The notes: generated by a model from the sequence alone, not told the origin. Counted from the stretch's first letter, positions 1-4,776 are shown. The stretch: 9,206 nucleotides of DNA from Campylobacteraceae bacterium (GCA_027023145.1 JALVWV010000217.1:1-9206); one strand, 5' to 3'. Translations and numbers: made by a program.

Positions 1-14
1 ATAACCATTTTAAC

Positions 15-28
15 GGGACTAAAGTCCC
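15..28. repeat. REP-like hairpin GGGACT-AA-AGTCCC
   Basis: A 6-bp inverted repeat with a 2-nt centre. Its surroundings (TAAC before, CCCTACTCC after) recur almost letter for letter at 2035-2058, so this is a dispersed element rather than a chance palindrome. It belongs to the GGACT/AGTCC hairpin family that fills 1900-2180 and 6135-6173. The family resembles REP elements, which in other bacteria are moved by RAYT transposases, but no such gene lies in the window. Confidence 0.7.
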
Positions 29-40
29 TACTCCATAACT

Positions 41-61
41 AAAAGCGTTGCAAAGCAACGC
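41..61 (-). terminator. Hairpin GCGTTGC-AAA-GCAACGC, probable terminator of trmN6
   Basis: A perfect 7-bp stem (45-51 with 55-61) and a 3-nt loop. Read on the minus strand, the direction of trmN6, the stem is followed at once by TTTTA, which gives the form of an intrinsic terminator about 40 nt after the trmN6 stop. The same stem with a different loop (AGC) and the same T-run lies behind ttcA at 2187-2207. This is therefore a repeated terminator-like module. Termination activity is inferred from form only. Confidence 0.6.
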
Positions 62-70
62 ATACCACAA

Positions 71-103
71 TTCCTAATTCCTAACTCCTAATTCCTAACT
101 CTA
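71..103 (-). repeat. Heptamer tandem tract overlapping the trmN6 stop
   Basis: Four units with a strict 7-bp period, alternating CCTAATT and CCTAACT (73-100), followed by a shortened fifth unit whose CTA at 101-103 is the TAG stop of trmN6 on the minus strand. In the sense of trmN6 each unit carries TAG, and because 7 is not a multiple of 3 the tract closes all three reading frames within 21 bases. It joins directly to the hairpin module at 41-67. Confidence 0.85.
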
Positions 104-799
104 AAGCCTCTCCCCGCTGATCACATGCGTCCCCGCCCGATCAAACGCTTTCTGCGCCTCAGACAAATACCGATCATTTGCATCAAAGACAATCAACGGT
201 GGCAGCACACTAAGCATCGCTTTGGAATTGGCTCGAGCGGCAATGAGAGCGATCTTGGCTTCCCGATCGGCTTTGGGATGGACGAAACGGATCATCTCGG
301 GGTTGAGCTTGGCTTCACGAAGTTCAGTAAGCACCCGATCAACCTGTTTGGCATCGTAGCAAAAGACTAGGCGACCTCTCGGGCGCAGCAGCCGTTTGGC
401 CGTCCGGATCAAATCCCGGCTCGGGAGATGGTGGGCGTAACGGGCAATGTTGAGCCCTTCATCCTCGCTCTGAGTAACAGCACTATCGTAAAAGGGGGGG
501 TTGGAGACGATCCAGTCATAGATACGCTCCCCAGACATCTCCGAAAAATCCCCCACCTCTGCCACCACGTCCAGCCCGTTGAGTGCGTAATTATGCCGGG
601 CATACGCGATCATCTGAGGCTGCTTGTCGATGATATGCATCTCCACCGAAAAATCCCGTGCCACCAGCAACCCCACGATCCCCACACCGCTGCCGACATC
701 CAGCACCCGCCCTCGAGGCGAAAACCGTGCGATAAAATCGGCCAGAAAAATCGAATCGCTGTTATAACGATACCCGGTTGGCGGCTGGTAGAGATACAT
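101..799 (-). CDS. trmN6: tRNA1(Val) adenine-37 N6-methyltransferase family protein
   Basis: A cytosolic class I SAM-dependent methyltransferase of 232 aa. The SAM-binding motif I is VLDVGSGVG (residues 32-40), an acidic residue that could bind the ribose of SAM is in HIIDKQ (55-60), and the catalytic N6-adenine motif NPPF is at 100-103. NPPF with this length and the N-terminal GYRYNSDSIFLADF stretch fits the YfiC/TrmN6 family, which methylates A37 of tRNA1(Val) in Escherichia coli (about 245 aa there). The exact substrate here is not proven. HemK-type glutamine methylases share NPPF/NPPY but have a different N-terminal half. The ATG at 799 has AAAGGG four bases upstream. The gene is divergent from bpt. 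Its TAG stop is the last partial unit of a 7-bp repeat tract, so its C-terminus may have been trimmed or extended by that tract. Confidence 0.85.
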   Translation of the reverse strand: MYLYQPPTGYRYNSDSIFLADFIARFSPRGRVLDVGSGVGIVGLLVARDFSVEMHIIDKQPQMIAYARHNYALNGLDVVAEVGDFSEMSGERIYDWIVSNPPFYDSAVTQSEDEGLNIARYAHHLPSRDLIRTAKRLLRPRGRLVFCYDAKQVDRVLTELREAKLNPEMIRFVHPKADREAKIALIAARANSKAMLSVLPPLIVFDANDRYLSEAQKAFDRAGTHVISGERL

Positions 800-816
800 A
801 GTGCCCTTTAATTAGC

Positions 817-844
817 GTGTTACGTATTAAGTGTTAGGTGTTAA
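817..844 (+). repeat. Degenerate heptamer tract (GTGTTAC/GTGTTAG type)
   Basis: Four 7-bp units with substitutions: GTGTTAC, GTATTAA, GTGTTAG and GTGTTAA. It lies just upstream of the trmN6 start. Together with 866-900, which is built from the complementary motif, it forms an inverted pair; for example 817-825 can pair with 887-895 over nine bases. Confidence 0.65.
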
Positions 845-865
845 GCATATTTTGTATGACATTCT

Positions 866-900
866 GCGTAACGCGTAACGCGTAACACGTAACACGTAAC
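866..900 (+). repeat. Heptamer tract (GCGTAAC)3 (ACGTAAC)2
   Basis: Five uninterrupted 7-bp units, three GCGTAAC followed by two ACGTAAC. TAA occurs once per unit on the + strand. The tract runs into the GCAACGCATACCA head motif at 910-922 after about nine bases. It lies between two divergent gene starts, not at a gene end. Confidence 0.85.
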
Positions 901-909
901 GCACCCACT

Positions 910-960
910 GCAACGCATACCAAAACTATTCACTATTCACTATTCACCATTCACTAAAAA
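910..960 (+). repeat. Head motif joined to (CTATTCA)n heptamer tract
   Basis: The 18 bases at 910-927 are identical to 2201-2218 (GCAACGCATACC then AAAACT). They are followed by three CTATTCA units (926-946), one CCATTCA (947-953) and a broken unit CTAAAAA. The left arm of the hairpin seen in the other two copies is missing here. So the same head motif is joined to a heptamer of quite different sequence. Confidence 0.8.
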
Positions 961-980
961 GTATTCTACCAAACATTTGG

Positions 981-986
981 TACAAT
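981..986 (+). promoter_or_regulatory. -10 box TACAAT of bpt; possible leaderless start
   Basis: TTGG-TACAAT ends six bases before the bpt ATG at 993, so a normal start seven bases after the -10 box would fall on the A of the ATG. No purine-rich ribosome binding site is visible between 970 and 992. The same TTGG-TACAAT string lies upstream of tolB on the other strand. No convincing -35 box is seen. Confidence 0.5.
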
Positions 987-992
987 CACGCC

Positions 993-1757
993 ATGAAATC
1001 ATATACCAACCCCCTCGAAGTCGCCTCGACCGATTTTTGCATGCTGGACTACCCATGCGCCTACCTTCCCGACCGGCAGGTACGTATGTACTATCGTCAC
1101 GTCGAAGAGGCGACACCGGAGTTTAGCTCAGCGGTGATCCAGAGGGGATGGCGGCGGTTCGGAAAGTATTTTTTCTACCCCATCTGCAACGGATGCAACG
1201 CCTGCAAAAGCCTTCGTATCGATGTGGAGGCGTTCAAACCCAGCCGCTCCCAGCGCCGTGCCATCAAACGCAATCGTGACACCCGCATCATCATCCAATC
1301 CCCCACCAACACCCCCGCACACATCCAGCTTTACAACAAATACCACAGTTGGAAAGCCGAAAAAGACAACTGGAGAGGTGCAACGATCAACCACCACGAA
1401 TACCACGAAAACTTCGCCGACGGCGCTCATGAATTTGGCAAAGAAGCCCTCTACATCCACGACAACCGTCTCGTGGGCGTCGATCTCTTTGACATCGTCG
1501 AGGATGGGATCAGTGCAGTCTATTTCTTCTACGACCCCGACTATGCCCGCCTCTCGCTGGGCACCTTCTCCCTGCTGTACCAGATCGACCTCGCCAAACG
1601 CCTCGGCCTGCCGTACATCTATTTGGGATATTGGGTTGACGGCTGCAAAGCCTTTGCGTACAAAGAGAGCTTTCAGCCGGAGGAGATATTGGATGGGTTT
1701 CCGGCGCTGAATGAGGTGCCGGAGTGGAAGGGGTGGGATAGAGAGGGTAGAGGGTAG
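993..1757 (+). CDS. bpt: Leucyl/arginyl-tRNA-protein transferase (Ate1/Bpt family)
   Basis: A cytosolic enzyme of 254 aa that transfers an amino acid from aminoacyl-tRNA to the N-terminus of proteins. In bacteria the Bpt branch adds leucine to Asp/Glu N-termini, marking them for the N-degron route through ClpS/ClpAP. Family marks: the Cys cluster CNGCNAC (65-71) with an earlier Cys at 22, SRSQRRAIKRN (84-94), and the GNAT-like C-terminal half with DPDY (181-184), LSLGTFSLLYQIDLA (187-201) and YLGYWVDGCKAFAYK (210-224). The start at 993 is the first Met before the conserved N-terminal block, and there is no Shine-Dalgarno site. The last residues (EGRG) and the TAG stop are encoded by the 7-bp repeat tract that starts at 1742, so the C-terminal tail is repeat-derived. 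The leucyl rather than arginyl donor is inferred from the short bacterial family. Confidence 0.93.
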   Translation: MKSYTNPLEVASTDFCMLDYPCAYLPDRQVRMYYRHVEEATPEFSSAVIQRGWRRFGKYFFYPICNGCNACKSLRIDVEAFKPSRSQRRAIKRNRDTRIIIQSPTNTPAHIQLYNKYHSWKAEKDNWRGATINHHEYHENFADGAHEFGKEALYIHDNRLVGVDLFDIVEDGISAVYFFYDPDYARLSLGTFSLLYQIDLAKRLGLPYIYLGYWVDGCKAFAYKESFQPEEILDGFPALNEVPEWKGWDREGRG

Positions 1758-1769
1758 AGGGTAGAGGGT
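1742..1769 (+). repeat. Heptamer tract (AGAGGGT)4 containing the bpt stop
   Basis: Four exact AGAGGGT units. The first two lie inside bpt and encode its last residues; the stop TAG at 1755-1757 spans the junction of units two and three. TAG recurs every seven bases on the sense strand, giving stops in all three frames. Confidence 0.9.
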
Positions 1770-1813
1770 AGAAATTTTCCACAGCTTTCCTGAAAATATC
1801 TTTGCTCGCATAG

Positions 1814-1831
1814 GGTGTGCAATTGCACACC
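1814..1831. repeat. Perfect 18-bp palindrome
   Basis: GGTGTGCAA-TTGCACACC is its own reverse complement over 18 bases. With no loop it would act as a DNA dyad or cruciform rather than a good RNA hairpin. On the minus strand its edge TTTTGGTGTGC resembles TTTTGGTATGC of the head motif at 910-927 and 2201-2218, so it may be a diverged relative. Confidence 0.7.
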
Positions 1832-1832
1832 A

Positions 1833-1849
1833 AAATCGCAACGCGATTT
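1833..1849. repeat. Hairpin AAATCGC-AAC-GCGATTT
   Basis: A perfect 7-bp stem with a 3-nt loop, the same 7+3+7 plan as the GCGTTGC hairpins at 45-61 and 2191-2207 but with another sequence. It begins one base after the 18-bp palindrome. It could serve as a weak terminator for bpt, but only ATTT follows the stem on the + strand. Confidence 0.6.
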
Positions 1850-1862
1850 ATTCTGGAAGTGA

Positions 1863-1886
1863 AGGCTTCAGCCTCACCTTGAGGCT
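1863..1886. repeat. Overlapping AGGCT/AGCCT and AGCCTCA/TGAGGCT hairpins
   Basis: Two mutually exclusive stems share the segment AGCCTCA: AGGCT-TC-AGCCT (1863-1874) and AGCCTCA-CCT-TGAGGCT (1870-1886, 7 bp). The first is a G-C variant of the GGACT-TC-AGTCC family. Confidence 0.55.
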
Positions 1887-1907
1887 ACTATGCTCTTTGA
1901 CCTTTTG

Positions 1908-1926
1908 GCGGGACTGAAGTCTCCGC
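1908..1926. repeat. Imperfect REP-like hairpin GCGGGACT-GA-AGTCTCCGC
   Basis: Same core as the perfect hairpin at 6156-6173 but with one extra T in the right arm, so it looks like a decaying copy. Confidence 0.55.
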
Positions 1927-1980
1927 TTCCAAAAAAATATTGTTGGAAAGTGCACAATTGCGGAATCTGCGCGAGCCAAA

Positions 1981-2058
1981 GGGGCTGGGACTTTAGTCCT
2001 GCGAAAACCATGGAGGCAGGACTTCAGTCCTGCCTAACGGGACTAAAGTCCCTACTCC
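1981..2058. repeat. REP-like cluster, copy 1 (three hairpins)
   Basis: GGACT-TT-AGTCC (1988-1999), then GGCAGGACT-TC-AGTCCTGCC (2015-2034, perfect 9-bp stem), then GGGACT-AA-AGTCCC (2039-2052). The part 1981-2038 recurs at 2124-2184. The TT and AA centres are the same motif on opposite strands, so the outer hairpins are in inverted order, as in REP doublets. The last hairpin with its flanks matches 12-34. Confidence 0.75.
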
Positions 2059-2079
2059 TGAGATACGCTGACGCGTTTG

Positions 2080-2095
2080 TTGGACTGAAGTCCAA
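2080..2095. repeat. REP-like hairpin TTGGACT-GA-AGTCCAA
   Basis: A perfect 7-bp stem with a 2-nt centre. Its outer pairs are T-A where other family members have C-G, and pairing is kept. Confidence 0.65.
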
Positions 2096-2123
2096 ACCCC
2101 TGATCATACTGTAGAAAAACAAT

Positions 2124-2184
2124 GGGGCTGGGACTTTAGTCCCACGAAAACCATGGATGCAGGACTTCATAGTCCTGCCTAACG
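2124..2184. repeat. REP-like cluster, copy 2
   Basis: Aligns with 1981-2038 over its whole length with only a few substitutions and one 2-base difference. It holds GGGACT-TT-AGTCCC (2130-2143) and GCAGGACT-TCAT-AGTCCTGC (2159-2178). The AT inserted in the centre of the second hairpin enlarges the loop without touching the stem. The linker CGAAAACCATGGA is kept between the hairpins in both copies. Confidence 0.8.
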
Positions 2185-2186
2185 AT

Positions 2187-2207
2187 AAAAGCGTTGCAGC
2201 GCAACGC
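2187..2207 (-). terminator. Hairpin GCGTTGC-AGC-GCAACGC, probable terminator of the fabD-mtnN-ttcA operon
   Basis: A perfect 7-bp stem (2191-2197 with 2201-2207) and a 3-nt loop. Read from ttcA on the minus strand it is followed by TTTTAT, the intrinsic-terminator form, about 50 nt after the ttcA stop. It is the same module as 41-61, with the loop changed and the stem kept. Confidence 0.65.
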
Positions 2208-2216
2208 ATACCAAAA

Positions 2217-2262
2217 CTCCCAACTCCCAACTCCTAATTCCTAATTCCTAATTCCTAATTCA
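2217..2262 (-). repeat. Heptamer tract reaching the ttcA stop
   Basis: Six 7-bp units: CTCCCAA twice, CTCCTAA once, TTCCTAA three times, then a partial TTCAAAC. The ttcA stop (TCA at 2260-2262, TGA on the minus strand) lies in this last partial unit. Units nearest the gene carry TAG in the ttcA sense; the far ones have changed to GTTGGGA-type units without it. Confidence 0.85.
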
Positions 2263-3048
2263 AACGTCCTCCCGCACCCACCGCTCCGGATCAAGAAACG
2301 TATCATCATCGATATGTTTAAACGCCGCCTTGACCCGCTTGAAGAGTTCGCTGTTTTCCTCCTCCATCTCGGCCAACCAGGCTTTGGTTCGGGCGCGGGC
2401 TTTGGGGACTTTGACATTTTTGCGCATGGAGGGGCATGCTTCGTCTCCGATGGTGGCAAAGCCGTTCTCTTCAGCGAAATTGCGCAGCTGGGCTTCGCGG
2501 GCTTCGATGAGGGGGCGGATGACGTGGAAGCCCCGCTCAGCCTTGTAGATCGGTGCCATGGAGCGCAGCGTGCCGTTGTAAAACATGTTCATAAAGAAGC
2601 TCTCTACTGCATCATCGAGATGGTGCCCCAGAGCAACCTTGTTAAATCCGTGCTCCCCGGCATAGGTATAGAGTGCCCCCCGGCGCATCCGGGAGAAATA
2701 GCTACAATACGAGCTGTTTTCGCGGATCGTATCCTGGGAGACTTCGTAGATGTTGGTGTGGTATGTCGCATGGGGGATACCGTAGGTGCGGCAGTGCTCC
2801 TCGAGTGCCGTATAGTTCTCGTCAGGCATCCCGTAGGCGATGGTGCAGGCTTGAAATTCGAAATCAAACGGAGCGTGCTGCTGCATATTTTTGAGCAGAT
2901 GCACCAGTGCCAGAGAATCCTTGCCCCCACTGAGACCAACCAATACCCGATCCCCCTCGCCGATGAGGCGGAAGGCGGCGTTGGTTTTACCAAAGGTTCT
3001 CAAGAGTTTTTTGGTGATGCGTGCGCGGGGCGGACGGGGGTCAGCCAT
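2260..3048 (-). CDS. ttcA: TtcA-like PP-loop ATPase, tRNA 2-thiocytidine synthase family
   Basis: A cytosolic PP-loop enzyme of 262 aa from the chosen start. ATP-binding P-loop SGGKDS is at 40-45 and GHHLDDA at 141-147, both as in the TtcA/TilS superfamily; NSSYCSYFSRMRRG (111-124) and DEACPSMR (202-209) fit TtcA, which thiolates C32 of some tRNAs through a [4Fe-4S] cluster. In the E. coli enzyme that cluster is held by a CxxC pair plus one later Cys. Here the pair reads C115-S-Y-F118, so the second Cys is Phe, while C115 and C205 remain. The start chosen is the ATG at 3048, which overlaps the mtnN stop in ATGGCTGA (8 bp); an in-frame ATG at 3084 would add 12 residues lying within mtnN. Last gene of the fabD-mtnN-ttcA operon. 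Confidence 0.82.
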   Translation of the reverse strand: MADPRPPRARITKKLLRTFGKTNAAFRLIGEGDRVLVGLSGGKDSLALVHLLKNMQQHAPFDFEFQACTIAYGMPDENYTALEEHCRTYGIPHATYHTNIYEVSQDTIRENSSYCSYFSRMRRGALYTYAGEHGFNKVALGHHLDDAVESFFMNMFYNGTLRSMAPIYKAERGFHVIRPLIEAREAQLRNFAEENGFATIGDEACPSMRKNVKVPKARARTKAWLAEMEEENSELFKRVKAAFKHIDDDTFLDPERWVREDV

Positions 3049-3733
3049 CGATTTTGCGCACCATCGCCATGACAAAGTCGGCACTCACTCTGGCCGAGCT
3101 TTTGAGGAACGCATCGAAGTCAAATCCCGCATCCATATCGGCACTGTCACTGATGGCACGGAGGATGAAAAACGGCACATCAAGTGCACTGCACACCACC
3201 GCGACGGCTGCCCCCTCCATCTCGAGGGCATCGGCTTTGAACGTCTCACCAATCCAGTTTTTGCGCTCAGGATCGGCGACAAACTGATCGCCGGTAGCAA
3301 TGACCCCTTCTTTGATCTCTACTTTCTGATCGTAGGCCACTTTTTTCGCGATTTCGCGCAAGCCAGGATCAGCCCAGATACATACGGCTCCCTCGGGAAC
3401 ATACCCGTGCGGATGCCCGAAAGCCGTGATGTCCAGATCGTGCTGACACAACCCATCGGCGACGATCAAATCCCCGATTTTGAGTTCGTCACTGATCGCC
3501 CCGGCGACACCGGTGAAGAGTACCATTTCACACTCAAACTTTTCGATCAGTGTTGCAGCGGTGAGTGCGGCAAAAACTTTGCCGATCTTTGAATAGGCTA
3601 CGACGATCTCTTTACCCCGATACTCCCCCATGTAAAACGTATTGTCCGCATACAGCACTTCATTCACGTTATCCAGGCGGGCAACCAGCGGCTCGACCTC
3701 TTCGGGCATTGCGCCCATGATAGCGATTCTCAT
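3041..3733 (-). CDS. mtnN: MTA/SAH (and probably aminodeoxyfutalosine) nucleosidase
   Basis: A 230-aa cytosolic nucleosidase that cleaves the glycosidic bond of 5'-methylthioadenosine and S-adenosylhomocysteine. N-terminus RIAIMGAMPEEV has the conserved Glu12. The nucleoside-binding ALEMEGAA lies at 169-176 (Glu171, Glu173), and ISDSAD at 194-199 holds the catalytic Asp196. Length is normal for the family (about 230 aa). In Helicobacter and Campylobacter the same enzyme also hydrolyses 6-amino-6-deoxyfutalosine in the futalosine route to menaquinone (MqnB role). That second role is likely here if the lineage is right, but it cannot be read from this window. Its ATG overlaps the fabD stop by 4 bp (ATGA) and its stop overlaps the ttcA start, so translational coupling on both sides is likely. 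Confidence 0.93.
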   Translation of the reverse strand: MRIAIMGAMPEEVEPLVARLDNVNEVLYADNTFYMGEYRGKEIVVAYSKIGKVFAALTAATLIEKFECEMVLFTGVAGAISDELKIGDLIVADGLCQHDLDITAFGHPHGYVPEGAVCIWADPGLREIAKKVAYDQKVEIKEGVIATGDQFVADPERKNWIGETFKADALEMEGAAVAVVCSALDVPFFILRAISDSADMDAGFDFDAFLKSSARVSADFVMAMVRKIDG

Positions 3734-4674
3734 CCCTGCATCTCCTCTACCGCAGCGATCGCCTCAGCAAGTGAAGCCATATCGTGAACGACGTAATGGG
3801 GCTTTTGGGTCGCACGGCGGTTGAGTCCCTTGAGTACTCCGCCGTGTCCAAACTCGATGTACATATCCACCTCAGCATCATTGGCTGCAATTGCCTGCTT
3901 GTAGAGTACCGGCTCGACGAGCTGTTTGGGGAGGAGTTTGAGCGCTTCTTCCTTGGTGCTGTAGGGCTGGGCGGTGACGTTGGAGATCACCGGAGCGATG
4001 AAGTGATCCTGCACCATCTCTTCAAGCTTCGCGGCCAGCGGATCGGCGGCACTCTCGAGCAGCGGACAGTGGCTGGCAACCGACATATCCAGCAGCAGCG
4101 CCCGGCGGGCTTTGGCCTCTTTGAGGATCGGCTCTAGGGCGATGAGGTCGGGCTTGAGCCCGGCGATGACGATTTGCCCTTCGGCATTGTAATTCACCGG
4201 CCACACCTTCGCACCCTGCTTGCGCTGCGCAGCACAAATCTCTTCGACGGTAGCATCATCGAGCCCGAGGGAGACCATCATCCCCACATCCTGTCCCGCA
4301 CACGCCTCTGCCATCAGCTTGCCCCGGAGGTTGACCAACTCCACCGCATCGACTGGATCGAGAGCCCCCACCGCCGTCAACGCCGAAAACTCCCCGAGCG
4401 AATGCCCCATCGCATAGATCGGCTTGACTGGCAGTGCCTCCTCAAAAAGCTGATGGGCAATCGCGCTCACCAGCAAAATCGCCGGCTGGGTAAACTCCGT
4501 CTGCCCCAACCGATCATTCTCCTCAAACAACAACGCCTCAAAATCAATCCCCGTCCGCTCAGAAACCGCAGCAAACAGCTCCTTGGCTCGCTCAGAATGC
4601 TCAAAAAAATCTTTTCCCATCCCCACAGCCTGAGACCCCTGACCGGGAAATAAAAATGCCAATGTGACCGACAT
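3730..4674 (-). CDS. fabD: Malonyl-CoA:acyl carrier protein transacylase
   Basis: A 314-aa soluble enzyme that loads malonate from malonyl-CoA onto acyl carrier protein for type II fatty acid synthesis. Residues seen: GQGSQ at 11-15 (oxyanion-side Gln11), the nucleophile motif GHSLG at 90-94 with Ser92, the substrate-carboxylate Arg117 in LRGKLM, and the catalytic His202 in SVASHCPLL. FGHGGVLKGL (275-284) matches the conserved GxGxxLxxL end of the family. Length is typical (about 310 aa). The ATG at 4674 is preceded by GAAGGAT six bases away. First gene of an operon with mtnN and ttcA. A possible minus-strand -10 box (TAAAAT, 4702-4707) lies upstream, back to back with the toxin-antitoxin promoter. 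Confidence 0.97.
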   Translation of the reverse strand: MSVTLAFLFPGQGSQAVGMGKDFFEHSERAKELFAAVSERTGIDFEALLFEENDRLGQTEFTQPAILLVSAIAHQLFEEALPVKPIYAMGHSLGEFSALTAVGALDPVDAVELVNLRGKLMAEACAGQDVGMMVSLGLDDATVEEICAAQRKQGAKVWPVNYNAEGQIVIAGLKPDLIALEPILKEAKARRALLLDMSVASHCPLLESAADPLAAKLEEMVQDHFIAPVISNVTAQPYSTKEEALKLLPKQLVEPVLYKQAIAANDAEVDMYIEFGHGGVLKGLNRRATQKPHYVVHDMASLAEAIAAVEEMQG

Positions 4675-4701
4675 GGTGTATCCTTCAATTGTGATGGTGG
4701 T

Positions 4702-4707
4702 ATTTTA
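4702..4707 (-). promoter_or_regulatory. Possible -10 box of fabD operon
   Basis: TAAAAT on the minus strand, about 28 bases before the fabD ATG, with a weak -35-like TTGCGA (minus strand, 4724-4729) 16 bases upstream. Confidence 0.35.
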
Positions 4708-4746
4708 GCGAAGAAATACCCACTCGCAATTTAAACAATTTTTTGA

Positions 4747-4776
4747 TATACTCAAACAGATACAAAAGGAGAAAAC
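4747..4776 (+). promoter_or_regulatory. Promoter -10 and ribosome binding site of the toxin-antitoxin pair
   Basis: TATACT at 4747-4752 is a good -10 box. AAGGAG at 4766-4771 is a strong ribosome binding site, five bases before the ATG at 4777. A weak TCGCAA at 4724-4729 would give a 17-bp spacer and overlaps the possible -35 of fabD on the other strand. Confidence 0.5.

Larger units (their letters stand above)
1758..2259. other. Gene-free, hairpin-rich repeat region
   Basis: About 500 bases between the converging ends of bpt and ttcA with no credible gene; short open frames here run through palindromes. It holds, in order, the rest of the AGAGGGT tract, two palindromes (1814-1849), a GGCT/AGCC double hairpin (1863-1886), an imperfect GCGGGACT hairpin (1908-1926), two copies of a ~60-bp hairpin unit (1981-2038, 2124-2184), further GGACT hairpins (2039-2052, 2080-2095), a terminator-like hairpin (2187-2207) and a heptamer tract (2217-2262). 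It can be read as a nest of short mobile or mutational repeats at a safe site between two gene ends. Confidence 0.8.

Noticed and set aside
73..103. Telomere-like CCCTAAA repeats
   Set aside because: CCTAATT/CCTAACT resembles the plant telomere word only loosely, the tract lies inside a chromosome-like gene context, and other tracts in the window have unrelated words.
1128..1841. Minus-strand open frame of 237 codons opposite bpt
   Set aside because: Antisense to the conserved bpt reading frame; it is Val/Asp-rich low-complexity sequence that mirrors bpt codons.
1890..2114. Small + strand open frame of 74 codons
   Set aside because: It runs entirely through REP-like hairpins; the predicted protein repeats LKS-type words that come from the palindromes, and there is no ribosome binding site.
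41..2262. CRISPR array
   Set aside because: The repeats are hairpins of irregular spacing and 7-bp tandem words; there are no repeats of 25-40 bases with unique spacers of even length and no cas genes.
2314..3072. Long + strand open frame opposite ttcA (252 codons), and a similar one at 2891-3592 opposite mtnN
   Set aside because: They are antisense to genes with clear catalytic motifs, show no recognisable family and arise from codon bias of the real genes.
3048..3084. Upstream ttcA start adding 12 residues
   Set aside because: The added residues lie inside mtnN and look unlike a TtcA N-terminus; the ATG at 3048 gives a usual stop-start overlap.
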